In this document: piece by piece, positions 55,311-62,971 of the stretch
Numbering within the stretch: the stretch's first letter is position 1
How the letters are laid out: each line of letters begins with the position of its first letter
From: Streptomyces sp. Tu 3180
Lineage (GTDB): Bacteria > Actinomycetota > Actinomycetes > Streptomycetales > Streptomycetaceae
DNA: 64,000 nucleotides
NCBI RefSeq assembly: GCF_009852415.1
Contig: NZ_WOXS01000002.1
Location: forward strand, 5,248,001 to 5,312,000
Reading direction: 5' to 3'
Notes under the pieces: generated by a model
Database searches by the model: none
Told to the model about the DNA's origin: nothing
The model's input: only the letters and a program-made list of their open reading frames with translations
Made by a program: the position numbers and the translations under genes

Positions 55311-55909
55311 CGAAGCCCCGTAAGTACGGCGACGCAGGGCAGGCCTTCCCCATCTACATCACGGTGGTGGGGGGCCTGCTCTTCCTCGCGTTCGCGTACT
55401 TCGCGGTCGGCCAGGCCGCGGCGAACCGGAACGACGCGCAGACCGCCGCCGACGCGGCCGCGCTCGCGGCAGCTCAGGACCGGCGGGATCAACTCGCGGG
55501 TGCATGGGTGCAGAACCTCCTCGACCCGACCGAGTGGCAGGACATCTTCGACGGCGAGTCAGACGGTCTCGGGCTTTCGTGCTGGCGGGCGGACCAGCTT
55601 GCGGCACAGAACGATGCGACAGTGACGAGCTGCGCCCCGGATGGAACTCTGGGTTACACGGTCGTGGTCGAGACGAACGACGCCGTGGGGAACTCCATCG
55701 TGCCCGGCACGGAGGACAAGAAGTCCCAGGAGACCGCCACCGCCGTGATCGAGCCTCGTTGTGCGTTCGAGCTTCCGACGGAGGAAGCGGGGGATGACAC
55801 GCTGCCTCCGCTCATCTGTGAGGGCACGGAGTGGGAACTGGATCCAAAGGGCCCCGAGGAGCTGCTGCCGAAACCCGAAGATCTTTTCGACGTCCATCTG
55901 GCCGACTGA
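55307..55909 (+). CDS. TadG-like pilus-associated protein, apparently with a CTG start
   Basis: 200 aa if read from CTG at 55307, which overlaps the flp stop as CTGA. No ATG, GTG or TTG lies between there and the TM. KYGDAGQAFPIYITVVGGLLFLAFAYFAVGQAAANRNDAQTAADAAALAAAQ is the TadG N-terminal helix with its following DAAALAAA signature; the rest is exported and acidic, with Cys in LSCWRAD, TSCAPDG, PRCAFEL and LICEGTE. The upstream in-frame GTG (54959) would require 116 residues of unrelated sequence read through flp in another frame. Coupled translation from CTG is the simplest reading. Confidence 0.78.
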   Translation: MTKPRKYGDAGQAFPIYITVVGGLLFLAFAYFAVGQAAANRNDAQTAADAAALAAAQDRRDQLAGAWVQNLLDPTEWQDIFDGESDGLGLSCWRADQLAAQNDATVTSCAPDGTLGYTVVVETNDAVGNSIVPGTEDKKSQETATAVIEPRCAFELPTEEAGDDTLPPLICEGTEWELDPKGPEELLPKPEDLFDVHLAD

Positions 55910-55943
55910 CAAGCGAACGACGAGTGACTAAGGAAGCAGAGGC

Positions 55944-56522
55944 ATGAGCATTCGGTTCACAACGAAGGCCCGCAGGGGGATGGTCGCGCTGACCGTTGCG
56001 GCCGGACTGGCTCTCGGCGTGGCTGGCTGTGGTGGAGGCGGCGACGATAAAAAGCCGAGGGCTTCGACTTCTGCCTCCAGGGAGGACGCATCCGGCCCGA
56101 GTGCTCAGGAAGGACAGGCAGAGGAGCCTTTGGCGGAGCTAAGGGGGCAGGACGGACTGCTTTTGCAGCTCACAACTGCTGAGCGTGATGCCGGAGGCTT
56201 CGTGACGGTTAATGGTGACCTTAAGAACGAGGGTTCCAAGAGGATCACGGTGCCTGCGGCACTGAGGGGGGATGAGACGGAGATCATCAAGCACGGTCGG
56301 ACACTCGGTGGAGCCACACTTGTGGACTCGAAGGGAAAGAAGCGCTACTACGTGCTTCGTGACACCGATGGGCGTCCCCTGACCACCACTGACCTAGGCA
56401 TCATCAAGCCTGGTGAGTCTGTCCCGGTCTTCATGCAATTCCCGGCACCGCCCATGGACACCACCGAAGTGACGTTCCAACTGCCGACATTCTCGAGCGC
56501 CGCCATCGAGATTTCCGGGTGA
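55944..56522 (+). CDS. Lipoprotein of the pilus locus
   Basis: 192 aa. Signal peptide with lipobox LGVAGC (Cys29), a Gly/Ser/Glu-rich spacer, then a beta-sandwich-like domain (LLQLTTAERDAGGFVTVNGDLKNEGSKRITVPA...VPVFMQFPAPPMDTTEVTFQLPTFSSAAIEI), resembling the DUF4352/Ig-like fold of exported lipoproteins. GC content is lower than in neighbouring genes. Ends in GTGA overlapping the OmpA-like gene's possible GTG start. Confidence 0.8.
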   Translation: MSIRFTTKARRGMVALTVAAGLALGVAGCGGGGDDKKPRASTSASREDASGPSAQEGQAEEPLAELRGQDGLLLQLTTAERDAGGFVTVNGDLKNEGSKRITVPAALRGDETEIIKHGRTLGGATLVDSKGKKRYYVLRDTDGRPLTTTDLGIIKPGESVPVFMQFPAPPMDTTEVTFQLPTFSSAAIEISG

Positions 56523-56530
56523 GGCAGAGG

Positions 56531-57145
56531 ATGATCCGTACGCGCGTAATTCTCGCCGGGAGCCTTGCAGCCTTCCTGGTCGTTGGCGTAGGAGTGACAT
56601 ACGCCGACGATGGCCCCAGTGTCCCTCCCGGCACCGAAGCCACCGCCTCCGCACCGGTGGAGGTGGATGGCAATGACCCGGACCTCAAGCTTCCTGAAGG
56701 CGCGACCCTCGCTGCCGCCAAAGTCCTCGACATCAAAACCGTCGTGGAGGACCAGAGCGGCGACGAGCGCCGCGAGGACACCAACTCCGACGTGAAGTTC
56801 GCGCTCCAGGCCGAGGTGCTGTTCGGCAAGGACAGCGCGAAACTCGGCGCGCAGGCGAAGGCCCGTATCACCGCCATCGCGGACGAGATCAAGGCCCAGA
56901 ACGCCACCAGGATCCGCGTCTTCGGCTTCACCGACGACCTCGGCTCCTCCGCGCACGGCGACGTCCTGTCCCGTCAGCGTGCGAACGCCGTGCACGGCAT
57001 CCTGGAGCAGGAGCTGAACGACTCCAACGTCACCTACGAGGTGCGCGGCTACGGCGAGCAGTACCCGATCGCCGACAACTCGACGGAGGCCGGCCGCAAG
57101 AAGAACCGCAGGGTCGAGATCTCCTTCCCCCGCACGGAGAGCTAG
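56531..57145 (+). CDS. OmpA-family peptidoglycan-binding protein
   Basis: 204 aa from ATG at 56531 (GAGG upstream); GTG at 56519 overlapping the lipoprotein stop would add 4 residues. Signal peptide/anchor VILAGSLAAFLVVGVGVTYA, then a linker and an OmpA-like domain (about 95-200): LFGKDSAKLGAQAKARITAIADEI, IRVFGFTDDLGSSAHGDVLSRQRANAV, and the closing RRVEISF. It should bind peptidoglycan outside the membrane and may anchor the pilus to the wall. End of the pilus operon. Confidence 0.92.
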   Translation: MIRTRVILAGSLAAFLVVGVGVTYADDGPSVPPGTEATASAPVEVDGNDPDLKLPEGATLAAAKVLDIKTVVEDQSGDERREDTNSDVKFALQAEVLFGKDSAKLGAQAKARITAIADEIKAQNATRIRVFGFTDDLGSSAHGDVLSRQRANAVHGILEQELNDSNVTYEVRGYGEQYPIADNSTEAGRKKNRRVEISFPRTES

Positions 57146-57169
57146 CCGCAGCAGACGATCGGCCTTGCC

Positions 57170-57195
57170 CGCCCTGATCCCCAGGATTCAGGGCG
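57170..57195 (+). terminator. Hairpin after the pilus operon
   Basis: 8-bp stem CGCCCTGA/TCAGGGCG around a 10-nt loop, 25 nt after the OmpA-like stop. Confidence 0.6.
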
Positions 57196-57287
57196 CGCAG
57201 GGCCTCCCCGCTGTCGGTGAGGCAACGGTCCTCCCGCCCGGGGACGGCGCACGCGCCTACGTGGGCGGAGAGCCGTGGAGGCCCCCG

Positions 57288-57677
57288 TCACTCTCCCTCC
57301 CGCTCCTGCTCCCGCTCCACCTCCACCCGCACCCCGACCCGCAGCCCCCACCCCTCCATGGCACCCGCCTCGGCCTCGATCACGTGCCGTGCCCGCAACC
57401 GGGGCAGCCCGAGCCGCCCCGGTGGCATGGTGCGTACGGCGATGACGGTGAGACGGCGATCGAGATAGGCGACGTCGATCGGCATGCGCATACGAAAGGT
57501 GTGCACGCTGCCGGCGGGGGAGAGCAGCAGCGCCCCGTCGAGGGAGTCCCGCCCCAGCAACCCCTTGGTGCGGGCCCGGTAGGAGGTCGCGATCTCCAGG
57601 GGAACGCGCACGAGCGTCCCTCCCCCCGCCTCCCCCCGCACGGTCAACTTCCCGTGCCCGTCACGCCAGCGCGCCAT
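57288..57677 (-). CDS. DUF192 family protein
   Basis: 129 aa from ATG at 57677 (GAGGGGG upstream). DUF192 signature: ATSYRARTKGLLGRDSLDGALLLSPAGSVHTFRMRMPIDVAYLDRRLTVIAVRTMPPGR, then the alanine-rich ARHVIEAEAGAMEGWGLRVG. No signal peptide here. The family is widespread and has a role near pilus genes in several actinobacteria; molecular function unknown. Transcribed against the pilus operon. Confidence 0.92.
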   Translation of the reverse strand: MARWRDGHGKLTVRGEAGGGTLVRVPLEIATSYRARTKGLLGRDSLDGALLLSPAGSVHTFRMRMPIDVAYLDRRLTVIAVRTMPPGRLGLPRLRARHVIEAEAGAMEGWGLRVGVRVEVEREQEREGE

Positions 57678-57842
57678 CACCGACCCCCTCCGTCACCAAC
57701 GACCGACCGGCGACCGACCGGCCGAACCGAAGGTATCCCCGGCAGACCGCCGGATGTCGGCCGTTGCGAAGTCGCAAGGCCGACGCGGCCAGGAGCCGGG
57801 CGGGGCGTCACCCCGGGCTGCGCGTGGTGAGGCGTGGGCGCC

Positions 57843-57862
57843 GATTTGGGCCCACGGGCCCA
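57843..57862. promoter_or_regulatory. Palindrome TGGGCCC-AC-GGGCCCA upstream of the toxin gene
   Basis: 16-bp inverted repeat (57847-57862) with 7-bp arms, preceded by GAT, 86-105 nt upstream of the toxin start. It shares the GATTTGGGCCC/GATTGGGCCC string with the flp promoter region. Confidence 0.4.
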
Positions 57863-57947
57863 TGCTGTGACAGCTGCCTCTCCCTACCCTCGGGCCGTGC
57901 CGTGAACCAAACACGGTTGCGAACCGGGGGAGTTGAGGAGGGGCGAC

Positions 57948-60311
57948 ATGTCCTCGATCGGGGGAGGCGCGGAGGCCGGGGCCGTGTGGCCGGCCGGACC
58001 CGGAGGGCGGCGGGACATGCCCCGGCCGTTGTCGTGGGCCCTCCTGCTCGTCCACACGCTCTTCGCCCTCACCGTGCTCGGCGGCGTGGGCCTGCTCCTC
58101 ACCGCGGCGTCCCTCGACGCGGTGGACGGCGCGCTGCTCGCCCACGTGGCGTACGCGGCCGCTCCCGGCGCGCTCGGCTGGTGGCTGGCCCGCCGCTCCT
58201 GGGAGGGCGGCGCCAGGGTCCGGACGGGACTGATCGCCGTACAGGCGTGGCTGGTCCTCGGCTCGGTGTCCAACCTCGCCGACGGATCGGCCCGTGGCCT
58301 CACCCAGCTCCTGTTCCCCCTCCTGATCCTGTTCCTCCTGACCCGCCCGGAGAGCCGCGCCTGGTACCGCCTCGCCGCACCGGACCGGCCGGAACGCCGC
58401 TCCTTCTCACCGGCCCGGCTGATCCGCTGGCGCCGGGACGAGGGCCAGACGGCGGTGGAGTACGCGGGCCTGGTCGCGGTCGTCGCGGCGATCATCACCG
58501 CGCTCGTCGTCAGCGGCCTGGGCACGCAGATCCTCACCGGCATCCAGGCCCAGGTGTGCCGCGTCACCGGCACGGCCTGCCCCGCGCCCGCCGGGGGGGA
58601 CGACGGCCAGGTCACCGCGGAGGGCGGCGACGGGGACGGGCAGGGGGACACCGGCGGAAGCGACACCCCAGGAGACACCGGGACCGGCGGCACCGGGAAC
58701 CCGGGCGGCGACCCCGGGGGAGCCGACCCCGGCCAGGACGCGGAGGCCAGGAACCCCGGCGGGGACGAGGACCCGCCCGCCGTCGATCCCGTCGACCCCG
58801 TGGCCGCCGCGGACGAGATCGACGAGCCCCCGTACGAAGACCCGACCACCGACGGAGACGGCAGCGGCGACGGAGACGACGGCGGCGAGGGCGACGACGA
58901 GGGCTGCTTCTCCGGCTTCGGCGCCTTCCTCGGATGCGCCGGCGACCAGATCAAGCAGGTCGGTCAGGGCCTCTTCGTCGACGGCGTCTGGGGCGACCTC
59001 ACCGGCATCTGGGACGTGGTCACCAGCCCCGTCGACACCTGGAACGGCCTGATGGACTACGGCCGTTCGCTCGGGGACGACTGGTGGAACGACACCGCGG
59101 ACGCCCGCGACAGGTGGGACGACGGCGACTACCTCGGCGCGATCCTGGACTGGGGCGGCGCCTCGCTCGGCACCGGCGGCACGGTCCTGTTCGACTCGTT
59201 CGTCGGCGACGACGTCGTGGACCAGTGGAACGAGGGCAACGAGACCCGGGCCGTCACCACCGTCATCTGGAACGTCGGGTCCCTGTTCATCCCCGGCTAC
59301 GGCGAGGCCAAGATCGTCGAGAAGATCGGCTCGCTCGGCCGGCTGAGCAAAGTCGTCGACGACGCCACCGAGGCCGCCCGGGACGCGCGGCGAGCGGCCG
59401 AGGCCGGCGACCTCGAGGCGCTGGAGGACGCCGCACGGCGCGCCGACGAGGCGGCGGACGAGGCGGAGGAGGCGGCCCGCCGGACGGGCTGCGCCATCTC
59501 CGCGCCCGCCCGCGGGATCCCGTACGGCGAGGGACCGCACCCCGGCCTCCCCGGCCTCGGCGGAGGACCCGGCACGGGCACCACCGTGCTCGCCGGCGGA
59601 CCGTCCGCGCGCAGCCCGTACGTCGTCCTGGCGGAGGGCGGCTGCGACGAGGAGGCCAGGGAGCAGGCGGAGGCGGCCCGCGCGCAGGAGCGCCGGGCCT
59701 ACCTGGAGCGCAAGCGCGCCGAGGAGCCGGAGCGCGCCCGGCAGGCGCTGGAGAACAAGAAGCAGTGGCCGGACCCCGAGCGCAACGACACCGGCGACCC
59801 GCGCAACTACAACCCGCCGGACTGGGCGGAGAACCTGCGCAGCCGCACGTACGGCGACGCCGACGACGGCGACGGCTTCTGGGCCAGTCGCGACCGCAAC
59901 CCCAAGCCGGGCTGGAAGAACGAGTCGTGGCTGCGCTACCAGGAACAGGTCACCGGCACGCAGCGCGGATACGAGTACGTCGTCCCGCACACCGACCCCG
60001 ACGTGCCGGACGTCGAGTTCGACGGCTGGGACTCCTCGCGCCAGACCTACCTCGAGGCCAAGAACGGCTACGACAGCTTCCTGAGCGCGGACCGCACGGA
60101 GCTCACCCCGTCCGGCAGGGAACGCCTGCTGACCGAGGCCCGCAGGCAGGTCGAGGCCGCGCGCGGCAAGGACGTCGAGTGGCACTTCTCCAACGAGGAG
60201 GTGGCCGACGCGGCCAGGGACGCGTTCGAGGACGCCGGCCTGGACATCGAGGTCGTCCACACCGCGCCCGAACCGGTCGCCGGCGACCGGCGACCCGAGG
60301 CGTTCGACTGA
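57948..60311 (+). CDS. Polymorphic toxin: four-TM region, internal Flp-type prepilin motif, C-terminal REase-fold (Tox-REase-5-like)
   Basis: 787 aa, ATG at 57948 with GAGGAGGGG upstream. Residues about 28-135 hold four TM helices. At 160-190 an internal class III prepilin motif occurs (RRDEGQTAVEYAG, Gly166/Gln167, then VVAAIITALVVSG), closely matching the neighbouring Flp pilin. Residues 205-320 are a Gly/Asp/Pro-rich stalk; 330-460 a WD-rich region with GDLTGIWDVVTSPVDTWNGL (polymorphic-toxin pre-domain style); 470-610 Ala/Glu coiled coil. The C-terminus (about 650-787) has WLRYQEQVTG, VEFDGWD (Asp692) and YLEAKNGY (Glu703, Lys705), the D...ExK of a restriction-endonuclease fold, as in Tox-REase-5. 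A nuclease displayed or released through Tad-type processing is inferred. Confidence 0.82.
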   Translation: MSSIGGGAEAGAVWPAGPGGRRDMPRPLSWALLLVHTLFALTVLGGVGLLLTAASLDAVDGALLAHVAYAAAPGALGWWLARRSWEGGARVRTGLIAVQAWLVLGSVSNLADGSARGLTQLLFPLLILFLLTRPESRAWYRLAAPDRPERRSFSPARLIRWRRDEGQTAVEYAGLVAVVAAIITALVVSGLGTQILTGIQAQVCRVTGTACPAPAGGDDGQVTAEGGDGDGQGDTGGSDTPGDTGTGGTGNPGGDPGGADPGQDAEARNPGGDEDPPAVDPVDPVAAADEIDEPPYEDPTTDGDGSGDGDDGGEGDDEGCFSGFGAFLGCAGDQIKQVGQGLFVDGVWGDLTGIWDVVTSPVDTWNGLMDYGRSLGDDWWNDTADARDRWDDGDYLGAILDWGGASLGTGGTVLFDSFVGDDVVDQWNEGNETRAVTTVIWNVGSLFIPGYGEAKIVEKIGSLGRLSKVVDDATEAARDARRAAEAGDLEALEDAARRADEAADEAEEAARRTGCAISAPARGIPYGEGPHPGLPGLGGGPGTGTTVLAGGPSARSPYVVLAEGGCDEEAREQAEAARAQERRAYLERKRAEEPERARQALENKKQWPDPERNDTGDPRNYNPPDWAENLRSRTYGDADDGDGFWASRDRNPKPGWKNESWLRYQEQVTGTQRGYEYVVPHTDPDVPDVEFDGWDSSRQTYLEAKNGYDSFLSADRTELTPSGRERLLTEARRQVEAARGKDVEWHFSNEEVADAARDAFEDAGLDIEVVHTAPEPVAGDRRPEAFD

Positions 60312-60402
60312 CGGGACCACCGGCCGGGCCGGCCCTAAGGTGGGAACGGCCGGGCAGGAACGAGAGGCGTGGACGCGGGACGGAGAAGGGAAGAGGACGG
60401 AC

Positions 60403-61125
60403 ATGCGACGAGTGGTGCGGGGCTTCTGGGGCCCCCGGCAGGAGCCGGCGGAGGCGCTCGCCGAACGGTGGAGCGCGACCCTGACCCGATTCGCCCGGCT
60501 GCTCCCCACCCCCGGGGAACCGGAGGCGGACCCGCGGTGGACGTGGCGGACCGCCCCGGCGTCCGGCCCCTCCCGGCCGCTCCGGCCGGACGGGGCGTCA
60601 CTGCTCGAGGCGTTGCGCACGGCCCAGGCGGCCGACGACTGGTCGGCGGGGAACGGCACGTCGCTGCGCCTGGTCGCGGACGGCCCGCCGCCCGGCTGGA
60701 AGGTGGAGATCGCCGCGCTGGCGGGCGGCACACCGGAGTTCCTGCTCCAGTCGCTGGTGGCCACGATCGTGTCCCCCGACGACGAGCGCCTCCCCGACGC
60801 CGACCTCCTCACCGCCGTCGCCGAGGCGTGGCACCCGGACCACGGGGACGTCGGTGACCGGGCCGTGACGGCGGCCCTGAAGAAGGAGGCCGGCCTCAGG
60901 ATCGGCACCCCGTCGGTCGGCTGGGTCGCCTTCCTGTCCCCGGGCCGGGCGGCCCGCGTCCCCGCCGACTGGCCGGCCCCGCGCAAGGAGATCCCCGGCG
61001 TCGGCGTCCTCCTGGACATCGCGGCGCCCGGCGACACGGCCGAGGTGGTCCGGGCCTACGACCTGCTCAAGAAGGCCGGGGTCCTGGACCCGCTGCCCCA
61101 CCCGATGACCGGGCCCACCCTGTGA
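60403..61125 (+). CDS. Imm52-like immunity protein
   Basis: 240 aa, ATG at 60403 with AGAGGA upstream. RGFWGPRQEPAEALAERWSATLTRFARLLP is the opening pattern of immunity protein 52, the known partner of Tox-REase-5 toxins. Later TPSVGWVAFLSPGRAARVP and GVGVLLDIAAP conserve the domain core. Cytosolic. Its position directly after the toxin supports the pairing. The stop overlaps the next start (GTGA). Confidence 0.83.
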   Translation: MRRVVRGFWGPRQEPAEALAERWSATLTRFARLLPTPGEPEADPRWTWRTAPASGPSRPLRPDGASLLEALRTAQAADDWSAGNGTSLRLVADGPPPGWKVEIAALAGGTPEFLLQSLVATIVSPDDERLPDADLLTAVAEAWHPDHGDVGDRAVTAALKKEAGLRIGTPSVGWVAFLSPGRAARVPADWPAPRKEIPGVGVLLDIAAPGDTAEVVRAYDLLKKAGVLDPLPHPMTGPTL

Positions 61126-61667
61126 CGGCCCGCGCCGGCGAACCCTTCGACGTCGGCCGGGTGACGTCCCGCATCGAAGCCGCCCTGTCCGCCCCCGTCC
61201 CGGCGACCGGCCCCACGACCAGCGAGGGCGAGCCGGGCACGGGGGAGTGGACCGTGACCCGCGGCGCGGGCTTCCTGCTCCTGCCCCTCTGGGAGGGCGA
61301 GGCCCTCACGGGCGTGTACGGCCCCGAGTGGAACGACGCCGAGGCGGCGGCCGAGGCGAACCTGGCCGCGCTCGTCACGGAACTGGACCACCGCTGGGGC
61401 CCCCACCGCACGGTGAGCATGCGCGTCCCCCTGCACCGCAGCCGAACGGGCGCCCCCCTCCCCGAGCCCTTCCGCACCCTCGCCGCCAAGGACTGCTACG
61501 GCGACCTGACGGTGTGGGGCCCGGTGCCGCTCGACGGCCCGCCCACCACTCCCCGCGCCCCCCGGTGGCTCGCCCTCTCCCTCAACCAGTCCGACGGCGA
61601 CGCCCCCATGATCATCACCGCCCTGGTCAGCACCCGTCCGGTCGAAGAGCCGCACGAACGCCCCTGA
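61122..61667 (+). CDS. Unknown protein co-encoded with the Imm52-like gene
   Basis: 181 aa from GTG at 61122, overlapping the Imm52-like stop by 4 nt. Contains RGAGFLLLPLWEGEALTGVYGPEWNDAEAAAEANLAALVTELDHRWGPHRTVSMRVPL, then LAAKDCYGDLTVWGPV. No signal or TM; small acidic alpha/beta protein. Tight coupling argues for a second immunity or accessory protein of the toxin module. Not a family I can name. Confidence 0.75.
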   Translation: MTARAGEPFDVGRVTSRIEAALSAPVPATGPTTSEGEPGTGEWTVTRGAGFLLLPLWEGEALTGVYGPEWNDAEAAAEANLAALVTELDHRWGPHRTVSMRVPLHRSRTGAPLPEPFRTLAAKDCYGDLTVWGPVPLDGPPTTPRAPRWLALSLNQSDGDAPMIITALVSTRPVEEPHERP

Positions 61668-61907
61668 AGCCCGCGACCCGCCCCGCTCGTCCGCCCGCCC
61701 ACCTCGACGCGTAGCGGAGCCGGCTCCCGCGGCGGGGCCGCCCGGGCTCCGGAGTGTGACGCGGCACACCCTCCCCGGCCGATGACACGAGCCCCGCCCA
61801 CCGGTCGCACAAGGGACGGCACCGCCCGCAGCCGGAGGGACATCCGGCTGCGAGCGGCACTCCGCGACCACCGACCACCGAGCACCGACAGACGGGACAC
61901 CGCCGAC

Positions 61908-62120
61908 ATGACCGACACCGCCAAGGGCCCTGCCAGCTACTTCCCCTCCATCGAGAAGAAGTACGGCCGCCCGATAACGGAGTGGAAGGACCTCATCCGC
62001 TCCTCGCCGCTGGCCAAGCACATGGAACTCGTCAACTGGCTCAAGGCCGAACACGGCCTGGGCCACGGCCACGCCAACGCCCTCGTCGCCCACACCCTCG
62101 CGGAGACCCGCGGCGAGTAG
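61908..62120 (+). CDS. DUF4287 domain protein
   Basis: 70 aa, ATG at 61908 (the in-frame ATG at 61782 adds Arg-rich noncoding-like sequence). PASYFPSIEKKYGRPITEWKDLIRSS then HMELVNWLKAEHGLGHGHANALVAHTL is the DUF4287 pattern. Small cytosolic protein, function unknown; often linked to DUF5655-type proteins. Confidence 0.88.
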   Translation: MTDTAKGPASYFPSIEKKYGRPITEWKDLIRSSPLAKHMELVNWLKAEHGLGHGHANALVAHTLAETRGE

Positions 62121-62311
62121 CCCGCCCACGGCGGCGGACGACGCGGTGGAGGAGACGGCCGATCCGAACCGTTACCCGAGCCGGGAGGGCTTTTCAGCGC
62201 CAATTGGGCTATTACCCATACAGGTTGACATCTTTCACCCTGGTGTCACCGCGCATCACGCGGATAGCTTGGGTGCGCTCGACAGAAGCCTCGCCCCACC
62301 GGGAGCCGACC
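62121..62311. promoter_or_regulatory. Promoter region of the lipoprotein/secreted-protein pair
   Basis: AT-richer stretch (62190-62290) with TTGACA at 62225-62230 as a possible -35. A good -10 at 17-18 nt is not obvious; TAGCTT at 62264 is the nearest candidate and is too far. Confidence 0.35.
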
Positions 62312-62971
62312 GTGAACCGCCGCCCCACCCTGCTCGCAGCGCTCGCGCTGACCGCCGCCGCGGCCCTGACGCTGTCCGCGTGCGGTAGCGACGAGGACAG
62401 CGCCGCCAAGGACAACGACAAGATCGCGGGAGCCGACACGGGGGGTGAGAAGTCGGCGTCACCGAGTCCGAGCGCGTCGGACTCCGGTGGACGTCCGAAG
62501 ATCACCTTTCCTTCCGACGCGAAGAACGTCTTCGAGGGCGGGAAAACGGGCGACCCGACGAAGGACGCCGTCCTCGCCGACAGCGCTCTCAGCGTCAACT
62601 CCGTCGACGAGGCGATCTTCAAGGGCACCACGGACACCAAGGCGCTCGGCTTCTACAACACCGAGAAGGCCCTGAGCTCGTCGATCACGTACGCACAGCG
62701 CTACATCGACGGCAACGACACCTGGATCGGTGTGACGCGGTACTTCAACCGCAAGGTAACGCTGAGCAGTGACAGCAAGGCATACGTCACCTACTGCTCC
62801 GACGAGAGCAAGTCGTACATCAAGAGCAAGAAGACCGGCAAGGTCGACAAGTCGCCGGCGACCTCTGACAGCTACGTGCTGTACAACACCGTGCTCACCA
62901 AGAACACCGACGGCGTCTGGCGGACCACCGACATCGTTTCGAAGAGGGGAGCCGAGGAGTGCCAGCCATAA
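62312..62971 (+). CDS. Lipoprotein, function unknown
   Basis: 219 aa. GTG at 62312 with GGGAG upstream. Signal peptide RRPTLLAALALTAAAALTLSAC with lipobox LSAC, a Ser/Asp-rich spacer, then a compact domain rich in Lys/Ser/Tyr with late Cys (VTYCSDES, AEECQP). It includes NTEKALSSSITYAQRYIDGNDTWIGVTRYFN. No named family. Overlaps the next gene by 13 nt, so the two form an operon. Confidence 0.8.
   Translation: MNRRPTLLAALALTAAAALTLSACGSDEDSAAKDNDKIAGADTGGEKSASPSPSASDSGGRPKITFPSDAKNVFEGGKTGDPTKDAVLADSALSVNSVDEAIFKGTTDTKALGFYNTEKALSSSITYAQRYIDGNDTWIGVTRYFNRKVTLSSDSKAYVTYCSDESKSYIKSKKTGKVDKSPATSDSYVLYNTVLTKNTDGVWRTTDIVSKRGAEECQP

Noticed and set aside
58407..61037. 876-aa minus-strand frame opposite the toxin and Imm52 genes
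   Set aside because: Shadow frame with Val/Gly/Arg bias; no SD and no family motif.
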